From assembly GCF_000716715.1 (NCBI RefSeq), contig NZ_JNYJ01000015.1:124001-188000 (forward strand): a DNA stretch of 64,000 nucleotides. The letters are read 5' to 3'. Below are positions 25,728 through 34,747 of this stretch, piece after piece. The translations under genes were made by a program, and so were the position numbers. Origin of the DNA: Dactylosporangium aurantiacum (GTDB lineage Bacteria; Actinomycetota; Actinomycetes; Mycobacteriales; Micromonosporaceae). The notes beneath the pieces are model-generated. The model had not been told where the DNA came from and did not search any database. It saw only the letters and a list, made by a program, of their open reading frames with translations. Every line of letters starts with the position of its first letter. Positions within the stretch are counted from its first letter, which is position 1.

Positions 25728-26579
25728 GTGCTGTCGGAGTACGTGCGCCGGCCCGCCTCGGCGCGGGTGCGGCCGTTCGCGGGCTGGTACAGCGGCTACC
25801 GCGACGTCGGCGTCGCGCCCGCCGCGCACCGCGGGCTGCCGTCGCCGTACCTGACGCTCATCGTCACCCTCGACGACCCGTTGTGGGTCGCGGCGCACCC
25901 CGACCCGGCGACGCCGCCCGGGCGGTACGACACGCTGCTCGGCGGGCTGCACACCACGCCGGCGACGATCGTGCACGACGGGCGGCAGTCCGGCATCCAG
26001 GTCGGGCTGTCGCCGCTCGGCGCCCGCACCCTGCTCGGCCTGCCCGCCGGTGAGCTCACCAACGTCGACGTCGCCGCGGGCGACGTGCTCGGCCCGTTCG
26101 CCGGCGAGCTGCGCGACCGGGTCCGCTCGGTGCCCACCTGGCCGGAGCGCTTCCGGATCGTCGACGAGATGCTCGCCGCGCGGTGCGCGTCGGCGGTGCT
26201 GCCGCCGCCGGAGGTCGTGCACGCCTGGCGGCTGCTGCAGTCCTCGGGCGGCACTGTCAGCACCGCCGAGCTGGCCCGGGAGGTCGGCTGGAGCGGGCGG
26301 TACCTCAGCCGCCGCTTCAACGTCGAGATCGGCCTGTCGCCGAAGGCCGCCGCCCGCGTCGCCCGCTTCGACGTCGCGCGCCGCCGCCTGCAGGACGGCG
26401 TGCCCTCCCTCGCCGCGCTCGCCGCCGCCTGCGGCTACTACGACCAGGCGCACCTCACGCGCGAGTTCACCGGCTTCGCGGGCTGCCCCCCGGCGCGGTG
26501 GCTCGCCGAGGAGCGGCTCCCGCCGTTCCGAAACATCCAAGACCCCGACGCGGCGCGGTGGGCAGACTGGGCGGCATGA
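25728..26579 (+). CDS. AraC-family transcriptional regulator
   Basis: 283 aa from GTG 25728. The C-terminal third has the double helix-turn-helix: VSTAELAREVGWSGRYLSRRFNVEIGLSPKAAARVARFDVARRRL and SLAALAAACGYYDQAHLTREFTGFAGCPPARW. The N-terminal ~170 residues are a cupin-like sensor. Stop overlaps the start of the VOC gene (ATGA), suggesting it regulates or senses with that partner. Confidence 0.92.
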   Translation: MLSEYVRRPASARVRPFAGWYSGYRDVGVAPAAHRGLPSPYLTLIVTLDDPLWVAAHPDPATPPGRYDTLLGGLHTTPATIVHDGRQSGIQVGLSPLGARTLLGLPAGELTNVDVAAGDVLGPFAGELRDRVRSVPTWPERFRIVDEMLAARCASAVLPPPEVVHAWRLLQSSGGTVSTAELAREVGWSGRYLSRRFNVEIGLSPKAAARVARFDVARRRLQDGVPSLAALAAACGYYDQAHLTREFTGFAGCPPARWLAEERLPPFRNIQDPDAARWADWAA

Positions 26580-27010
26580 GCGATGACAAGACACCCGCGC
26601 CGCAGGTGTGGCCGACGCTGCGCGCCACCGACGCCCGTGCGCTGATCCGGTTCCTCGTCGACGCGTTCGGCTTCCAGGAGGTCGTCGTGCACGGCGACGG
26701 CGACCGCGTCGACCACGCCCAGCTCGCCTGGCCGCTCGGCGGCGGCATCATGCTCGGCAGCGTCCGCCCCGAGGAGGGCGACACGTGGCCGCTGCGCCCG
26801 GGCACGTTCGGCGCCTACGTGGTGACCGACGACCCCGACGCGTTGCACGCCCGGGCCCTCGCCGCCGGCGCCGTGCCGCACCTGGACCTGACCGACACCG
26901 ACTACGGCTCCCGCGACTTCGCCGTCCGCGACCCCGAGGGCAACCTGTGGTCCTTCGGCACCTACCGCGGCGAACCCAGAGCTGCTGCTTCCTCGGCGGC
27001 TACGCCGTAA
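26576..27010 (+). CDS. VOC-superfamily protein (PhnB/glyoxalase-like)
   Basis: 144 aa. Two beta-alpha-beta-beta-beta units: TLRATDARALIRFLVDAFGFQEVV with AQLAWPLGGGIMLGS, and GAYVVTDDPDALHARALAAGA with RDFAVRDPEGNLWSFGTY. Members are dioxygenases, glyoxalases or antibiotic-binding resistance proteins; the activity here cannot be read. Translationally coupled to the AraC regulator. Confidence 0.85.
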   Translation: MSDDKTPAPQVWPTLRATDARALIRFLVDAFGFQEVVVHGDGDRVDHAQLAWPLGGGIMLGSVRPEEGDTWPLRPGTFGAYVVTDDPDALHARALAAGAVPHLDLTDTDYGSRDFAVRDPEGNLWSFGTYRGEPRAAASSAATP

Positions 27011-27048
27011 GACCAGCGGGGGTTCCACCCGACACCCCCACCCTGGTC
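27011..27048. terminator. Two-part hairpin between convergent VOC and STAS genes
   Basis: GACCAG pairs with CTGGTC at the ends, and an inner GGGGGT (27018-27023) pairs with ACCCCC (27034-27039). It starts at the VOC stop and lies before the STAS stop, so it probably acts as a bidirectional terminator. Confidence 0.6.
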
Positions 27049-27078
27049 TGAACACCGCCGGCGGGGCCGGTGGACGGG

Positions 27079-27507
27079 TCAGGCGCTGCGGCGTCTGTCG
27101 GCGTTGACCGGCCACGGGGTGGTGGTGGACTGGGCGGCGACCTCGGCGTCGGTGACCAGGCCGTGCGGGTCGGCGGCGAGAGCGCTCTCCAGGGTCCGGT
27201 ACGTGGCGATCGTGGAGAGCGTGCCGCCCTCACGCAGCGTGTGGACGACCGGCGTGGCCGGCATCGCGAGGACAAGCGATCCGCCCTGCTCAAGGGCGAT
27301 ACCGGCAGTGACGCGCAGCATCATGACGCCGGTGCAGTCGATGGCGGTGACCTTCGCCAGGTCGATGACGATGCGGGGCTGCGGGCGCAGGAGCAACTGT
27401 GAGAGCGCGGTCTCCAGCTGCATGGCGCTGGCCGCGACCAGCGCGCCCTGACAGGTCAGCACCGTCGCGGCAGCGAGTCGGTCCACCGCGAAAGTGAGGG
27501 CTGCCAT
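27079..27507 (-). CDS. STAS-domain protein (anti-sigma factor antagonist-like)
   Basis: 142 aa. STAS fold: ATVLTCQGALVAASAMQLETALSQLLLRPQPRIVIDLAKVTAIDCTGVMMLRVTAG. The phosphorylatable-serine position in SpoIIAA-type proteins (DSSG) is occupied by DCTG, so threonine or no residue would be modified. A short C-terminal tail follows (ESALAADPHGLVTDAEVAAQ). No anti-sigma kinase gene is adjacent. ATG 27507 marks the start of homology. Confidence 0.85.
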   Translation of the reverse strand: MAALTFAVDRLAAATVLTCQGALVAASAMQLETALSQLLLRPQPRIVIDLAKVTAIDCTGVMMLRVTAGIALEQGGSLVLAMPATPVVHTLREGGTLSTIATYRTLESALAADPHGLVTDAEVAAQSTTTPWPVNADRRRSA

Positions 27508-27722
27508 GCTGTGACCATACGGTCCGCCGTGACCGTCCGTGAACCTCTGTCCAGGTGGAGGGGCCGTCCGTCCGGCCGGTGACCGGACAGCCGGTCGTCG
27601 CTGCGGGTGATCCGACAAGCGGGCGTGGCACTGGTCGGGTGGGTGTTCATGGACGAACCCGGGTGGGTACGCAACCAGGGGCCGGGCCAAGACGTCAGGC
27701 CCCGACGAAAGGTGCGTTTCCG

Positions 27723-28739
27723 GTGCAACTGGACTCCCGGCCCGCGATCGTCGACTGCGCGCTGTACGTCGGCGGGGTCCGCCAGGCCGACGAGCTGCCC
27801 CTCGCCGAGCTGTACGAGCGGGCCTGCGAACGACCGGACGCGTTCATCTGGATCGGGCTCCACGAACCGGATCCGGACCAGTTCGCCGAGATCGAGAAGG
27901 TCTTCGGGCTGCACCCCCTCGCGGTCGAGGACGCGTTGAAGCCCACGCCGCAGCGGCCGAAGGTCGAGCGGTACGAGGACGTGACGTTCTTCGTCGCCCG
28001 GACCGCCCGGTACCTGCCGCACGCGGAGCTAACCGAGACCAGCGAGGTCATCGACACCGGCTCGGTCCGGATGTTCCTCGGGTCCCACTTCGTCGTCACC
28101 GTCCGTCACGGTGAGGCGGGCGAGCTGCGGTCCGCCCGGCTGGACCTGGAGGCGAACCCGGCGCAGCTCGCCGGCGGGCCGTGGGCGGTGCTGCACGCGA
28201 TCCTGGACCGGATCGTCGACGCCTACCTCGACATCGTCGCCGCGATCGACACCGACGTGCAGGCCCTGGAGGCGGCCGTGTTCCGCCGGGACAGCGGCAC
28301 CACCGTCGAGCACGTGTACCAGCTCAAGCGGGAGCTCATGGAGTTCCGCACGGCGGCGGTGCCGTTGCAGCGGCCGCTGCAGACGCTGCTGGACCGGCGG
28401 TCGTTCGCGCTGGCGAAGGAGATCCGCCGCTACTTCCGCGACGTCAACGACCATCAGACCAGGGTGGTGGAGCAGGTCGCCAACCACGACGACATCCTCA
28501 ACTCGATCCTGCAGGCCCGCCTGGCACAGGTGACGATCGACCAGAACGACGACATGCGCAAGATCGCGTCGTGGGCGGCGCTCGCCGCGTTGCAGACGGC
28601 GATCGCGGGCGTGTACGGCATGAACTTCGTGTTCATGCCGGAGCTGCACTGGCGGTACGGGTACTTCTACGCGCTCGCCCTGATGTTCGGCAGCGGGCTG
28701 CTGCTCTACCGGGCGCTGCGCCGCAACGGCTGGCTGTGA
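27723..28739 (+). CDS. corA: CorA-type magnesium/cobalt transporter
   Basis: 338 aa. Large cytosolic domain (IGLHEPDPDQFAEIEKVFGLHPLAVEDAL, RPKVERYEDVTFFVARTA), a long stalk helix, and two C-terminal membrane helices with the pore signature YGMNF followed by the periplasmic MPEL loop. GTG 27723 follows an AAAGG ribosome site at 27708-27712. Pentameric Mg2+ channel in the plasma membrane. Confidence 0.94.
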   Translation: MQLDSRPAIVDCALYVGGVRQADELPLAELYERACERPDAFIWIGLHEPDPDQFAEIEKVFGLHPLAVEDALKPTPQRPKVERYEDVTFFVARTARYLPHAELTETSEVIDTGSVRMFLGSHFVVTVRHGEAGELRSARLDLEANPAQLAGGPWAVLHAILDRIVDAYLDIVAAIDTDVQALEAAVFRRDSGTTVEHVYQLKRELMEFRTAAVPLQRPLQTLLDRRSFALAKEIRRYFRDVNDHQTRVVEQVANHDDILNSILQARLAQVTIDQNDDMRKIASWAALAALQTAIAGVYGMNFVFMPELHWRYGYFYALALMFGSGLLLYRALRRNGWL

Positions 28740-28742
28740 ACC

Positions 28743-29039
28743 CTACGCGGCGAGCGGCAGGCCAAGGGACCGGATGTGGCGGGCCTCGCGGGCGGCCTGG
28801 ACGAGGGCCCGCACGGTGCGCGGGCCGGCGATCCCGTCGACGGTGAGCCCGGCCCGGGCCTGGAACCGGCACAGTTCGAGCGGCACGTCGGACTCCGGCG
28901 CCCGCGGGTGCAGCAGGCCGATCTCGGCGAGCAGGGCGCGCACGGCGCGCGGGTCGGCGGGCGGCGCGGCGGCCTCGGGCGCGCTGACCGCTCCGGCGAG
29001 CGCGGCGCCGACGGCCTGCAAGGTACGGCGGACTGTCAT
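28743..29039 (-). CDS. Small peptidoglycan-binding-like protein
   Basis: 98 aa. The C-terminal half fits the PG_binding_1 helical fold: LELCRFQARAGLTVDGIAGPRTVRALVQAAREARHI (FQ, GLxVDGIxGPRT). The N-terminal ~30 residues are Ala/Pro-rich without a clear signal peptide, so whether it is exported is uncertain. Stop is 4 nt from the convergent corA stop. Confidence 0.7.
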   Translation of the reverse strand: MTVRRTLQAVGAALAGAVSAPEAAAPPADPRAVRALLAEIGLLHPRAPESDVPLELCRFQARAGLTVDGIAGPRTVRALVQAAREARHIRSLGLPLAA

Positions 29040-29124
29040 GTGCTCCAGTGTGGTCGGCCGGACCTCGTGCCGCGTCAGGGCTTTCCTGCCGGCCGACCCT
29101 GAGTTGTCCCTGACACCGGTCTCC

Positions 29125-29179
29125 GCGCCGGGGATGAGGACGCCTCGACGCCGGCCTACGCGCCGGGGATGAGGACGCC
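29125..29179. repeat. 20-bp direct repeat across the end of the DUF5995 gene
   Basis: GCGCCGGGGATGAGGACGCC occurs at 29125-29144 and again at 29160-29179, 35 nt apart. The second copy contains the last codons of the DUF5995 gene; the first lies beyond its stop. This is a duplicated gene tail. Confidence 0.8.
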
Positions 29180-29911
29180 GAAGCCGGTGCGGGCCAGCCG
29201 CAGCAGGACCTGCCCCGGCGCGGTGAGCGTGGTGAGCTTCGCGGCGGCGGCGTCCTCGAGGTGGCGCACGCCGTCGGTGTACGCCGTGACGCCCTGCCGG
29301 CGGGCCGCGTCCAGTACGGCGGTGTTGCGCCACACCTTGGCCCGCGCCTCGGTGAGCAGCCGCCGGGTCGCGGCCCGGTTCGCCGGTGCCAGGATCCGGT
29401 CGAGCAGGCCCGGGCGGGCCGCGGCGCGCCCCTCGGCCTCCTCGGCGCCGACCCGCGCCAGCAGGACCGTGTCGATGTGGGTGTGGTCGCGTTCCCGCGC
29501 GGCGCGCACCGCCGGGTCGTCGAACTCGGCGGGGGAGATGACCGCGATCAGCGACTGCGGCAGGTCGTAGTTGATGTGCGCGTTCATGCCGAGCAGCACG
29601 TGCCGCAGCGGCGGCAGGTCGGGCCGGTCCCGGGCGGTGTCGAACGCGATCCGCCACGGCCGCGGCACCGTGCCACCGGCCGTGTCACCGGCGAGGTCGG
29701 CGTCGAACGCGTCCAGGTACAGCTCGGCGAACGCCACGTCCCACCGGCTCAGCCAGGCCGCGTCCAGGAACCCGCCGCGGTCGATCTCGGCGGCGACGGC
29801 GTACGTGGTGCGCAGGTACGTGCCGTGGAAGTGCCGTCGCGCGTCGGTGGGTGCGAGCCGGGTCAGGCCGGCCTCCATCCGGGCGATGACCGCGGCGACG
29901 GCGTCATCCAT
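29156..29911 (-). CDS. DUF5995-family protein
   Basis: 251 aa, mostly helical. The region LRHVLLGMNAHINYDLPQSLIAVIS is the conserved core I associate with DUF5995, with Asn-Ala-His and a following Asp as possible metal or catalytic residues. DHTHIDTVLLARV is a second His/Asp patch. No signal peptide. Function unknown in the family. Two nt separate it from the upstream membrane protein gene, so they form an operon. Confidence 0.75.
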   Translation of the reverse strand: MDDAVAAVIARMEAGLTRLAPTDARRHFHGTYLRTTYAVAAEIDRGGFLDAAWLSRWDVAFAELYLDAFDADLAGDTAGGTVPRPWRIAFDTARDRPDLPPLRHVLLGMNAHINYDLPQSLIAVISPAEFDDPAVRAARERDHTHIDTVLLARVGAEEAEGRAAARPGLLDRILAPANRAATRRLLTEARAKVWRNTAVLDAARRQGVTAYTDGVRHLEDAAAAKLTTLTAPGQVLLRLARTGFGVLIPGA

Positions 29912-29913
29912 GC

Positions 29914-30717
29914 TCAGTCCGTCCCGAGGACCCGGCGCAGGTGCACGTACCCGCCGGCGGTCCCGATGGTGGGCCGGGCGGCCGGCGTGGCGAGGTAGTA
30001 GTTGACCGCGTCGGCCAGGAACTCGCGCCGGACGTGGCTCCAGCTCACCGGGAGGAACACCCGGCGCGGGCGGCGGACGGCCAGCCCGGTGGAGCGCACG
30101 AGGTCAGGCCGGCCGATCCGCATCCCCGGGTCCCACAGCGTCTCGCGGCGCAGCGGGCCGGCGGCGACCGCCTCCCACGGCACGTCGCGCCGGCCGTACG
30201 CGTACGTCATCCGCAGCCCCTCTGGGCGCACCTCGATCTGCCCGGCACCGCGGACGAACGCCCGCGAGGACATCAGGAACAGGGCCAGTGCACAGCCGGC
30301 ACCGACCCACCCCAGGACGGACGTCGAGCGCGGCATGTCCGGGGACGCCAGCAGTAACAGGCTACCGCTCGGCATGGCGATGCCGGCGAGCGCCGTCACC
30401 GCGAACGCCGACAGCAGCCGGTTGTCGGCCGGTGCGATGAAGGCGCCGTCGCGCACGTCGAGCGCCACCGGCCGCGACCGGGTGCGCAGCCACCAGTACC
30501 AGGCCTGCGCCACCGCGAGCAGCACCAGCGGCATGAGGAACATCAGGGTGGTGCCGGTCGTCCGGTGCGTGGACGGGTCCCCGTCCCACAGCAGAACGGT
30601 GGCGAACCAGGCCAGGACCAGCGACGCCATGATCGTGAGGTAGACCGTGCCGGCCCTTCGCGGCCGCGCGGCGGCCGGCGCTGTGAGTGAGGTCACCGTC
30701 GCAGTGTGCGCCTCCAC
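29914..30717 (-). CDS. Membrane protein with bacterial PH-like cytosolic domain
   Basis: About 267 aa. Four hydrophobic segments occupy the first ~170 residues (YLTIMASLVLAWFATVLLW, TLMFLMPLVLLAVAQAWYWWL and two more). The soluble stretch GQIEVRPEGLRMTYAYGRRDVPWEAV recalls bacterial PH-like or YcxB-like domains. No enzyme motif. The start is uncertain: GTG 30717 is used, and GTG 30696 or an upstream ATG are alternatives. Divergent from the SsuA gene. Confidence 0.65.
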   Translation of the reverse strand: MEAHTATVTSLTAPAAARPRRAGTVYLTIMASLVLAWFATVLLWDGDPSTHRTTGTTLMFLMPLVLLAVAQAWYWWLRTRSRPVALDVRDGAFIAPADNRLLSAFAVTALAGIAMPSGSLLLLASPDMPRSTSVLGWVGAGCALALFLMSSRAFVRGAGQIEVRPEGLRMTYAYGRRDVPWEAVAAGPLRRETLWDPGMRIGRPDLVRSTGLAVRRPRRVFLPVSWSHVRREFLADAVNYYLATPAARPTIGTAGGYVHLRRVLGTD

Positions 30718-30740
30718 CGCAACATCGACAACCCAAATTC

Positions 30741-30770
30741 TAGTTAAGCGGTAGGTCTTATGGGTATAGT
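30741..30770 (+). promoter_or_regulatory. Putative promoter of the sulfonate-type ABC operon
   Basis: TATAGT at 30765-30770 is a good -10, 38 nt before ATG 30808. The region TAGTTAAGCG about 17 nt upstream is a weak -35. The block is AT-rich in a GC-rich neighbourhood. Confidence 0.45.
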
Positions 30771-30807
30771 GTCCGCGCACATCCCCCGTCCACGAGGAGC
30801 GTCATCG

Positions 30808-31773
30808 ATGCGTCGGCTCTCGGTCGCCCTGACCGGTGTCCTGGTCCTGCTCGGCACCACCCTGGCCGCGGGTTGCGCCGCCGACAAGGAGCCGGCCGCC
30901 GCACAGCCCGGCGCCGCCGAGGAGCCGCTGCGCGTCGGGTACCAGCGCTTCGGCGGGCTGAGCCTGGTCAAGGCCCGCAAGGCCGAGGCGGCCGGCACCA
31001 CGTGGTCGCTGTTCGAGAGCGGCCCGGCGCTGACCGAGGGCATCAAGGCCGGCGCCATCGACATCGGTCAGGTCGGTGAGGCCCCGCCGATCTTCGCCGC
31101 GGCCGGGAAGATCGACTTCAGGATCATCGGTACCTCCAAGCCCGTGCCCAAGGGTGAGGCCGTGCTGGTCAAGGCGAGCAAGGGGTACACCTCCTTCAAG
31201 GACCTGAAGGGCAAGAAGGTCGCGCTGAACAAGGGCTCGAACGTCAACTGGCTGCTCGTGCGCCTGCTCGAGGCGAACGGCATGACCATCAAGGACATCG
31301 ACGTGCAGTACCTCAAGCCCGCCGACGCCCGCCCCGCGTTCGACAACGACCAGGTCGACGCGTGGATCATCTGGGACCCGTACTTCTCCCTGGCCGAGAC
31401 CCCGGGCGTGAAGGTGCTCGTCGACGCGACCGGCCTGGCCGACAACCGCGAGTACCTGCTGGTCTCGCCGCAGGCGCTGAAGTCGAAGCCGGGCAGGATC
31501 CGCGAGTTCCTCAAGACGTACCGCGAGGTCACCGACTGGGGCATCGCCAACCCGGAGGAGCGCGTCAAGATCCTCGCGCCGGAGCTGAACATCCCCGAGG
31601 ACGTCGCCCGCCGCGCCCTGGACCGCAGCGCCCAGCCGCTCGCCGCGATCGACCCGGCCATCGGCGACGAGCTGCAGCAGATCGCCGACGGCTTCACCGA
31701 GTTGCAGCTGATCCCCGGCAAGGTCGACATCAAGGGCCGCGTCGACGAGCAGTTCTCGGACATCCTGCGATGA
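30808..31773 (+). CDS. ssuA: Aliphatic-sulfonate-type ABC substrate-binding lipoprotein (SsuA-like)
   Basis: 321 aa. Lipoprotein signal [23 protein letters not shown] with lipobox LAAGC. The mature part has [57 protein letters not shown] and [14 protein letters not shown], typical of the SsuA/NrtA/TauA group that binds sulfonates, nitrate or taurine outside the cell. Ribosome site GAGGAG sits 9 nt before ATG 30808. First gene of the A-C-B operon. Confidence 0.9.
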   Translation: MRRLSVALTGVLVLLGTTLAAGCAADKEPAAAQPGAAEEPLRVGYQRFGGLSLVKARKAEAAGTTWSLFESGPALTEGIKAGAIDIGQVGEAPPIFAAAGKIDFRIIGTSKPVPKGEAVLVKASKGYTSFKDLKGKKVALNKGSNVNWLLVRLLEANGMTIKDIDVQYLKPADARPAFDNDQVDAWIIWDPYFSLAETPGVKVLVDATGLADNREYLLVSPQALKSKPGRIREFLKTYREVTDWGIANPEERVKILAPELNIPEDVARRALDRSAQPLAAIDPAIGDELQQIADGFTELQLIPGKVDIKGRVDEQFSDILR

Positions 31774-32588
31774 CCACGCTGCTGGAGCGCGGCAAGGTGG
31801 CGCCGCCGGGCGTCACCCGGCGGCGTCCGGCCGCCCGCCGCTGGCTGCGGGCGGTGACGCCGCTGGCGCTGCTCGCCGCGTGGGAGGGCGGCGTGCGCGG
31901 CGGGCTGCTCGACCCCGACAAGCTGCCCGCCCCGAGCGCGGTGCTGGAGACCGGCTGGCGCCTCACCGCCGAGGGCACCCTCGGTGCCTACCTGCTGGAC
32001 TCCGTCGAGCGGGCCGTCCTCGGGCTGCTCATCGGCGGGCTGCTCGGCCTCGCCCTGGGCACCCTCGCCGGGCTCGTGCGGCTCGGCGACGACCTCGTCG
32101 ACCCGACCGTGCAGATGGCCCGCATGCTGCCGCACCTCGGCCTGGTGCCGCTGCTCATCATCTGGGTCGGCATCGGCGAGTCGCTGAAGGTGACCCTGGT
32201 GGCGCTCGGCGCGTTCTTCCCGATCTACCTCAACACGTACTCCGGCATCCGCAACATCGACGAGCGGCTGGTGGAGGCGGCCCGCACCTGCGGGCTCACC
32301 GCCCTGGAGCGGGTCCGGCACGTCGTGGTGCCCGGCGCGCTGCCGTCGCTGTTCCTCGGCGTGCGCCTGGCGTTCGCGGCCGGCTGGCTCAGCCTCGTGG
32401 TCGGCGAGCAGGTCAACGGCCAGGGCGGGCTCGGCTTCATGATGATGGAGGCGCGCGAGTTCAGCCAGACGGACGTGGTCGTGCTCGGCCTCGTCGCGTA
32501 CGCGCTGCTCGGCCTGCTCTCCGACCAACTGCTGCGCCTCGGGGAGAGGAGGCTCCTGGCATGGCGCCACGGGCTGAAGGCACGGTGA
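31770..32588 (+). CDS. ssuC: ABC permease (SsuC-like)
   Basis: 272 aa, six helices. Permease EAA loop: [34 protein letters not shown]. Tail helices include WLSLVVGEQ and [15 protein letters not shown], usual for the sulfonate/nitrate family. Start overlaps the SsuA stop (ATGA). Confidence 0.93.
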   Translation: MTTLLERGKVAPPGVTRRRPAARRWLRAVTPLALLAAWEGGVRGGLLDPDKLPAPSAVLETGWRLTAEGTLGAYLLDSVERAVLGLLIGGLLGLALGTLAGLVRLGDDLVDPTVQMARMLPHLGLVPLLIIWVGIGESLKVTLVALGAFFPIYLNTYSGIRNIDERLVEAARTCGLTALERVRHVVVPGALPSLFLGVRLAFAAGWLSLVVGEQVNGQGGLGFMMMEAREFSQTDVVVLGLVAYALLGLLSDQLLRLGERRLLAWRHGLKAR

Positions 32589-33292
32589 GCGCGGTCGCCG
32601 GCGCGCACGGCGTCCGGCGCGCGTTCGGCGGCACCGTCGTGCTCGACGGCGTCGACCTGACCATCGCCGCCGGTGAGGTCGTCGCGCTGCTCGGCGGCAG
32701 CGGCTCCGGCAAGAGCACCCTGCTACGCATCCTCGCCGGCCTGGACGGCGAGGCGACCGGCGAGGTGGGCACCACCGGCACGACCGCCGTGGTGTTCCAG
32801 GAGCACCGGCTGCTGCCCTGGAAGCGCGTCGCCGCCAACGTCGCCCTCGGGGTGCGCGGCGGCTCCCTGCGCGAGCGGCTCGACGCCGCCCTGGCCGAGG
32901 TCGGGCTCGCCGACCGCCGCGACGCCTGGCCGGCCGAGCTGTCCGGCGGTCAGGCGCAGCGGGTCGCGTTCGCCCGGGCGCTGGTACGCCAGCCCGACCT
33001 GCTGCTGCTCGACGAGCCGTTCGGCGCCCTCGACGCGCTCACCCGGCTGCGGATGCAGGGCCTGTTCCGCCGGCTGCGGGCCGCGCACGGCTTCGCCGCC
33101 CTGTTCGTCACGCACGACGTCGACGAGGCCCTGCTGCTCGCCGACCGGGTCCTCGTGCTGGACGGCGGCCGGATCGCCGAGGACCGTGCGGTACCGCTGC
33201 GGCATCCACGGGCCGTGGACGCTCCCGGCTTCGGCGCCGAACGGCGGGCCCTGCTCGCCCTGCTCAACGTCCCGGCGTCGCCGGACCGATGA
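32561..33292 (+). CDS. ssuB: ABC ATPase (SsuB-like)
   Basis: 243 aa from ATG 32561. Walker [14 protein letters not shown]-loop [11 protein letters not shown] (the RLLPW form is typical of SsuB/TauB), signature [16 protein letters not shown], Walker [16 protein letters not shown] 32561 is chosen because GGAGAGGAGG lies 8 nt upstream inside ssuC, giving a 28-nt gene overlap. A GTG at 32585 that overlaps the ssuC stop is the alternative. Confidence 0.92.
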   Translation: MAPRAEGTVSAVAGAHGVRRAFGGTVVLDGVDLTIAAGEVVALLGGSGSGKSTLLRILAGLDGEATGEVGTTGTTAVVFQEHRLLPWKRVAANVALGVRGGSLRERLDAALAEVGLADRRDAWPAELSGGQAQRVAFARALVRQPDLLLLDEPFGALDALTRLRMQGLFRRLRAAHGFAALFVTHDVDEALLLADRVLVLDGGRIAEDRAVPLRHPRAVDAPGFGAERRALLALLNVPASPDR

Positions 33293-33357
33293 GTCGGGCA
33301 CCCGCCCGTCGTCCATATGGGAAAGTTCCGCCTCCGCTCCGGAAGGACGTTCCCCCC

Positions 33358-33924
33358 GTGCACAAGATCATCTTCATGATGTCCGTGTCGCTCGACGGCT
33401 ACTTCGAGACCGCCGGGCACAGCCTGGCCTGGCAGGACATCTCCGAGGAGCTGCACACCCACTTCAACGAGGAGCTGGCCGCGGCCGGTGGCCTGCTCAA
33501 CGGCCGGGTCAGCTACGAGCTCATGGCAAGGTTCTGGCCGACCGCCGACGAGGACCCGGCCGCGCCGAAGGTCGTCGCGGACTACGCCCGGATCTGGCGC
33601 GACCTGCCCAAGGTGGCGTACTCCCGCACGCTGCGGGAGGCCGGCTGGGGCACCACCGTCGTGCGCGAGGTGGTGCCCGCCGAGGTCGAGGCGCTCAGGT
33701 CCGCCGCGGCCGGTGACCTCTTCATCGGCGGGCCCGGCCTGCTGCGTACCTTCGAGCGCCTCGGCCTCGTCGACGAGTACCGCATCTACGTGCACCCCAC
33801 CGTCATCGGCGGGGGTAACCCGCTCTTCGCCGCCGGCACCGCGCTGCGCCTGGAGCTGACCGGCACCCGGGCGTTCGCCAACGGTGTGGTGCTGCTGCGG
33901 TACCGGCCGGCTCAGGCCGAGTAG
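33358..33924 (+). CDS. Dihydrofolate-reductase-like (RibD C-terminal domain) protein
   Basis: 188 aa from GTG 33358, with GGAAGGA as ribosome site. HKIIFMMSVSLDGYFET, GGLLNGRVSYELMARFWP, and GDLFIGGPGLLRTFERLGLVDEYRIYVHPTVIGGGNPLF are the NADPH-dependent RibD-C/DHFR-like signatures. Many actinomycete copies of this kind are of unknown substrate. Its last 13 nt overlap the convergent SDR gene. Confidence 0.88.
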   Translation: MHKIIFMMSVSLDGYFETAGHSLAWQDISEELHTHFNEELAAAGGLLNGRVSYELMARFWPTADEDPAAPKVVADYARIWRDLPKVAYSRTLREAGWGTTVVREVVPAEVEALRSAAAGDLFIGGPGLLRTFERLGLVDEYRIYVHPTVIGGGNPLFAAGTALRLELTGTRAFANGVVLLRYRPAQAE

Positions 33925-34646
33925 CCGCCGTCCGCGTTGAGCGTGGCACCGGTGACGTAGGAGGCGTCCGGCCCCGCGAGATACGCCACGAGGCTCGCCA
34001 CCTCAGCCGGGGTGCCGTACCGGTCGACGGCGATGTGCGGGCGGGTGAACCCGGCGAACGGCCCGTCCGCCGGGTTCATGTCCGTGTCGACGGGGCCGGG
34101 CTGCACCGTGTTCACGGTGATGCCCCGGGGGCCGACCTCGCGCGCCAGGGCCCTGGTGAACCCCGCGATGCCGGCCTTGGTGAGCGCGTACACGCTGCCG
34201 CCGCCGAAATGGACCCGGTCGGCGTTGACGCTGCCGATGGTGATGATCCGCCCGCCGGTGCCCAGGTGCCGCAGCGCCTCCTGGCTGGCGGTGAACACGC
34301 CGGTCAGGTTGACCGCGACCGAACGGTCGTAGACGTCGTCGGGCAGGTCCGTGATCGGCGCGACGACGGCGACGCCCGCGTTGTTGACGAGGATGTCGAG
34401 CCGGCCGAACAGGTCGACGACCTGGCGGACCCCGTCGCGGACCGCCGCCCGGTCGCCGGAGTCGACCCGCAGCGCCACCGCGCGGCCGCCGTCCTCGGTG
34501 ATCCGCGTGGCGACCTGCTCCGCGGCCTCGGTGTTGCCGTGGTACGTGATCGCCACCGCCGCTCCTTCGGCGGCGAGCCGCCGGGCGATGCTCTCGCCGA
34601 TGCCCCGCGACCCGCCGGTCACGATGGCGACCTTGCCGTCCAGCAT
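33912..34646 (-). CDS. SDR-family oxidoreductase
   Basis: 244 aa. Classical SDR: VAIVTGGSRGIGESIARRL (TGxxxGIG), NNAGVAVV, catalytic GSVNADRVHFGGGSVYALTKAGI (Ser, Tyr, Lys), and a C-terminal YVTGATLNADGGYSA. A FabG-like fold that reduces a carbonyl with NADPH. A GGAGG site lies just before ATG 34646. Divergent from a TetR gene, with a 20-nt palindrome between, so TetR repression is likely. Confidence 0.93.
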   Translation of the reverse strand: MLDGKVAIVTGGSRGIGESIARRLAAEGAAVAITYHGNTEAAEQVATRITEDGGRAVALRVDSGDRAAVRDGVRQVVDLFGRLDILVNNAGVAVVAPITDLPDDVYDRSVAVNLTGVFTASQEALRHLGTGGRIITIGSVNADRVHFGGGSVYALTKAGIAGFTRALAREVGPRGITVNTVQPGPVDTDMNPADGPFAGFTRPHIAVDRYGTPAEVASLVAYLAGPDASYVTGATLNADGGYSA

Positions 34647-34660
34647 GATGTACCTCCGGT

Positions 34661-34680
34661 TGTTGAATGAGCATTCAACA
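34661..34680. promoter_or_regulatory. TetR operator palindrome (site 1)
   Basis: TGTTGAATG-AG-CATTCAACA: perfect 9-nt arms around 2 nt, placed between the SDR ribosome site and the divergent TetR gene. Confidence 0.75.
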
Positions 34681-34713
34681 TGTCATGTGCCGCGCGCTGT
34701 GGCCAGTGATATA

Positions 34714-34729
34714 TTGATCACACGTTCAA
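34714..34729. promoter_or_regulatory. Degenerate second TetR half-operator pair
   Basis: TTGATCACACGTTCAA shares the TTGA...TTCAA outer bases and spacing of the upstream palindrome core (TTGAATGAGCATTCAA). It lies 19-34 nt before the TetR start, suggesting an autoregulatory site of lower affinity. Confidence 0.4.
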
Positions 34730-34747
34730 GAAGTGGGGTGGCGGGTC

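Noticed and set aside
27000..27293. Extra small genes opposite the STAS gene
   Set aside because: Arg/Ser/Pro-rich shadows; the STAS fold and the hairpin explain the region.
27079..27507. Complete anti-sigma partner-switching module
   Set aside because: Only the STAS protein is present; no RsbW-like kinase or sigma factor gene is adjacent.
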